Shown here: positions 62,286-64,000 of the stretch, in pieces
Position numbering within the stretch: the first letter of the stretch is position 1
Layout: each line of letters starts with the position of its first letter
The notes under the pieces: model-generated
Databases searched by the model: none
What the model was told of the DNA's origin: nothing
Seen by the model: the letters and a program-made list of their open reading frames with translations, nothing else
Position numbers and translations under genes: made by a program
Source: Salinisphaera sp052044135
GTDB lineage: Bacteria > Pseudomonadota > Gammaproteobacteria > Nevskiales > Salinisphaeraceae
DNA: 64,000 nt
NCBI RefSeq assembly: GCF_052044135.1
Contig: NZ_JBQDYF010000005.1
Coordinates: 62,001-126,000, forward strand
Direction of reading: 5' to 3'

Positions 62286-62526
62286 CAGCCTCTCGCGCTT
62301 GCCCGATTCTCGCCACAGATTCGTTGCCAGTGGAGCATGGCGTGTCCGTGAGCCGAGAAACGAGGCGGGCGATGACGCAGGGCCGGGCATTGTGGGCCGC
62401 GGCCGGGCGGGCAACGCCCAGCGCGTACATGCCGGGCGAGCCGCTCGCGATTGCGCATCGGGGCGGGCGTGACGGCCCCGTCGGCGCGGCCGCCGCCGTC
62501 CTGTCGCTTCGAGGCGAGCCGTTGCC

Positions 62527-63282
62527 GTGAAGAAACGCGCGGGGCTTCGGTCAGCGACAGACCGGATGCCGGTAGCGGCCGGCGGCGCCCGGCGGCGTCG
62601 GCTCGGGTCGGTTCTGCGCTGGACGGCCACGGCCTTGGGCAGTCTGTTGCTGCTGGGCATTGCGGCCAATGCCTGGGTATTGGGGAGTACGCGGGATCGC
62701 ATCTATGACGATGCGGCACGCCTGCCGGTCTACGATTTCGCCGTGGTGCTCGGCACCAGCCCGTACACGCACACCGGTAATCCCAACGCCCTGTTCAGCA
62801 ACCGCATGAAGGCGGCGGCCCGGTTGTATCACGCCGGGCGCGTCCGGCATCTACTGGTTTCCGGCGCCAATCCAAGCCGGGCCTACAACGAACCGCGCAA
62901 GATGTATCAGTCGCTGCGCCGCCGCGGTGTGCCGGATTCGGCGATCAGCCTGGACTACGCCGGGTTTCGCACCCTGGATTCGATCGTGCGGGCCCGGCGA
63001 ATATTCGGTTTGCGCGCCTTCGTGATCGTGTCACAGCGATATCACGAGTATCGGGCGCTGTTTCTGGCCCAGCACGAGGGGGTCGAGGCGGTGGGCTATA
63101 CCTGGCCCGCGGAGGACCGGCGGCAGCCGTTGCGCACCGAGGCGCGCGAGTATTTCGCTCGGATCAAGGCCGTCCTCGATCTGTATGTTCTGCATACGCG
63201 GCCGCGCTTCCTCGGGCCCGCGCGGCCGATCGACCTCGGCCCGTCCTCGGCGCGGGGCTATATCGCACACGCCGCCCGATGA
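62527..63282 (+). CDS. SanA/YdcF-like DUF218 membrane protein
   Basis: 251 residues. A basic N-terminus and one membrane helix (LGSLLLLGIAANAWVLG near 40-56) precede a DUF218 domain with FAVVLGTSPYTHTGNPN near 71-87, NRMKAAARLYHAGRVRHLLV near 93-112, SGAN, and ITLDYAGFRTLDS-like and VSQRYHEYRALFLA segments. In E. coli SanA affects envelope barrier function. The start is GTG 62527; ATG 62566 is an alternative that keeps the helix. The 241 bp upstream, after the VWA gene, hold nothing I recognise. Confidence 0.85.
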   Translation: MKKRAGLRSATDRMPVAAGGARRRRLGSVLRWTATALGSLLLLGIAANAWVLGSTRDRIYDDAARLPVYDFAVVLGTSPYTHTGNPNALFSNRMKAAARLYHAGRVRHLLVSGANPSRAYNEPRKMYQSLRRRGVPDSAISLDYAGFRTLDSIVRARRIFGLRAFVIVSQRYHEYRALFLAQHEGVEAVGYTWPAEDRRQPLRTEAREYFARIKAVLDLYVLHTRPRFLGPARPIDLGPSSARGYIAHAAR

Positions 63283-63290
63283 GTGTGCCG

Positions 63291-63938
63291 TCAGCCGGGG
63301 GGGGCAGGCCGGCTCCGGGTCGTCACGAACAGGCCGCCGAGCACGGCATCGACCTTGGCCTCCATGCTGTGTTCGATGGAATACAGCCCGGGGTGACGCA
63401 GGCTGCATTCATACAGGCCGATCATGAAGGCGATGATCACGTCGGCGGCATCCTCGGCGGTGAGCGGCTCGCGCAGGGGGCAGACCGTGGCGATCTCGCG
63501 GCACAGCGACACCAGCACTTCACGACTGTCCTCGAACATGACGCTCAGCATGTGGCCGGTGGCATGTCCTCGTTCTGTCATCTCGCAACGATGAAATACG
63601 ATATGGCAGACTCGCCGGTGCTGTTCATCATTGGCCAGACGTGATATCCCATGGAGCAGCATTTCGCGCATCAGCCGCATGGGTTCGTCGCCCGGGATGT
63701 GTTGTCCGAGGCACTGGCGCAGATCGCGCAACGGCATCGCGGTGCGTTGAACCATGGCTTCGAGCAGTGCCGTCTTGTCCGCGAAATGCCAGTAGATGGC
63801 GCCGCGCGTGACATCGGCCCGGCGAGCGATGCGTTCCAGCGACGTCTGCGTGACGCCACGCTCTAGCATCTCGGTTTCGGCCGCGTCCAGAATGCGTGCG
63901 CGCGTCTGGGCGGATTCCGTTTTTGTCTTGCGTGCCAT
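63291..63938 (-). CDS. TetR-family repressor, AcrR/TtgR-like
   Basis: 215 residues. MARKTKTESAQTRARILDAA leads into the helix-turn-helix TSLERIARRADVTRGAIYWHF followed by ADKTALLEAM (about 31-61), very close to the AcrR/TtgR/MexR-type repressors of RND multidrug pumps. ATG 63938 gives the usual MARKTK start; in-frame ATGs at 63950 and 63986 are less likely. The pump genes would be divergent, beyond the right edge. An operator-like half site lies at 63988-64000. Confidence 0.9.
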   Translation of the reverse strand: MARKTKTESAQTRARILDAAETEMLERGVTQTSLERIARRADVTRGAIYWHFADKTALLEAMVQRTAMPLRDLRQCLGQHIPGDEPMRLMREMLLHGISRLANDEQHRRVCHIVFHRCEMTERGHATGHMLSVMFEDSREVLVSLCREIATVCPLREPLTAEDAADVIIAFMIGLYECSLRHPGLYSIEHSMEAKVDAVLGGLFVTTRSRPAPPG

Positions 63939-63987
63939 GTGCCAGTCCATCCATGCCGCGCGTTTTTTTATCGCGGCGCCCTCCATC

Positions 63988-64000
63988 TTACATACATACA
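63988..64000. promoter_or_regulatory. AcrR-type operator half site at window edge
   Basis: TTACATACATACA at the extreme end resembles the left arm of the E. coli AcrR operator (TACATACATT...AATGTATGTA). The other arm would lie beyond the window, so symmetry cannot be tested here. Confidence 0.5.

Overview
This is a high-GC stretch of a gammaproteobacterial chromosome. It has dense codirectional operons, and the gene orders hemW-rdgB-rph / yicC-gmk-rpoZ-spoT, ftsY-ftsE-ftsX-rpoH and metK-ahcY-metF are typical of that class. A halophilic or marine lineage such as Salinisphaera would fit, but this is inference from gene content, not proof. Nearly everything is core metabolism or cell biology. 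I see no rRNA, tRNA, CRISPR array, prophage or transposase gene.

Layout. 1-5.4 kb (minus): citrate synthase (cut by the window edge), malic enzyme, a small CPXCG protein, hemW, rdgB, rph. 5.5-12.2 kb (plus): yicC, gmk, rpoZ, spoT, ridA, recG, with a good LexA-type box before ridA-recG. 12.3-14.1 kb (minus): corA, comF. 14.2-19.7 kb (plus): bioB-bioF-bioD (no bioC or bioH between them), SURF1, cyoE. 19.7-20.7 kb (minus): yqcC and a transglycosylase-like lipoprotein. 20.9-25.1 kb (plus): cysJ-cysI and a DUF2059 protein. 25.4-30 kb: a FabR-like regulator and an MscK-type channel, divergent. 30.2-41 kb (minus): opgD, rpoH, ftsX, ftsE, ftsY, a DedA/PAP2/LssY fusion, hemL, thiE, thiD. 41.5-45.2 kb: a cAMP-phosphodiesterase-like protein, two methyltransferases, a 2-hydroxyacid dehydrogenase and a MarR regulator. 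45.4-49.1 kb (minus): the S-adenosylmethionine cycle (metK, ahcY, metF). 49.3-52.8 kb: a thioredoxin-fold protein and TetR and MerR regulators that bracket two decayed genes. 52.9-55.1 kb (minus): ribB with an FMN riboswitch, and a Tat-exported ferritin-like protein. 55.7-63.9 kb: tkt, gap, pgk, a MoxR ATPase with its VWA partner, a SanA-like protein, and an AcrR-like repressor at the edge.

The most unusual signal is non-coding. It is a family of roughly 270-300 bp elements with terminal inverted repeats, ending in GGCCTGTTGCC next to CTAG or similar tetranucleotides. Two copies are full length (25139-25441 and 35646-35918), one is a clear end fragment (49197-49250), and two are degenerate (30203-30255 and 39335-39353). 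They carry no transposase but share a folded core with a compensatory base change. Several sit exactly on TAG stop codons: CTAG reads TAG on both strands, so insertion there leaves the flanking genes intact. A second, unrelated dispersed repeat of about 130 bp occurs at 18235-18365 and 55345-55471.

Other points: a perfect 20-bp palindrome just downstream of the metK -10 box; a spacer between metK and ahcY with mutually exclusive pairings; a DedA-PAP2 fusion whose PAP2 catalytic histidines are gone; a nonsense-interrupted metal-dependent hydrolase; and three stacked inverted repeats after mscK.
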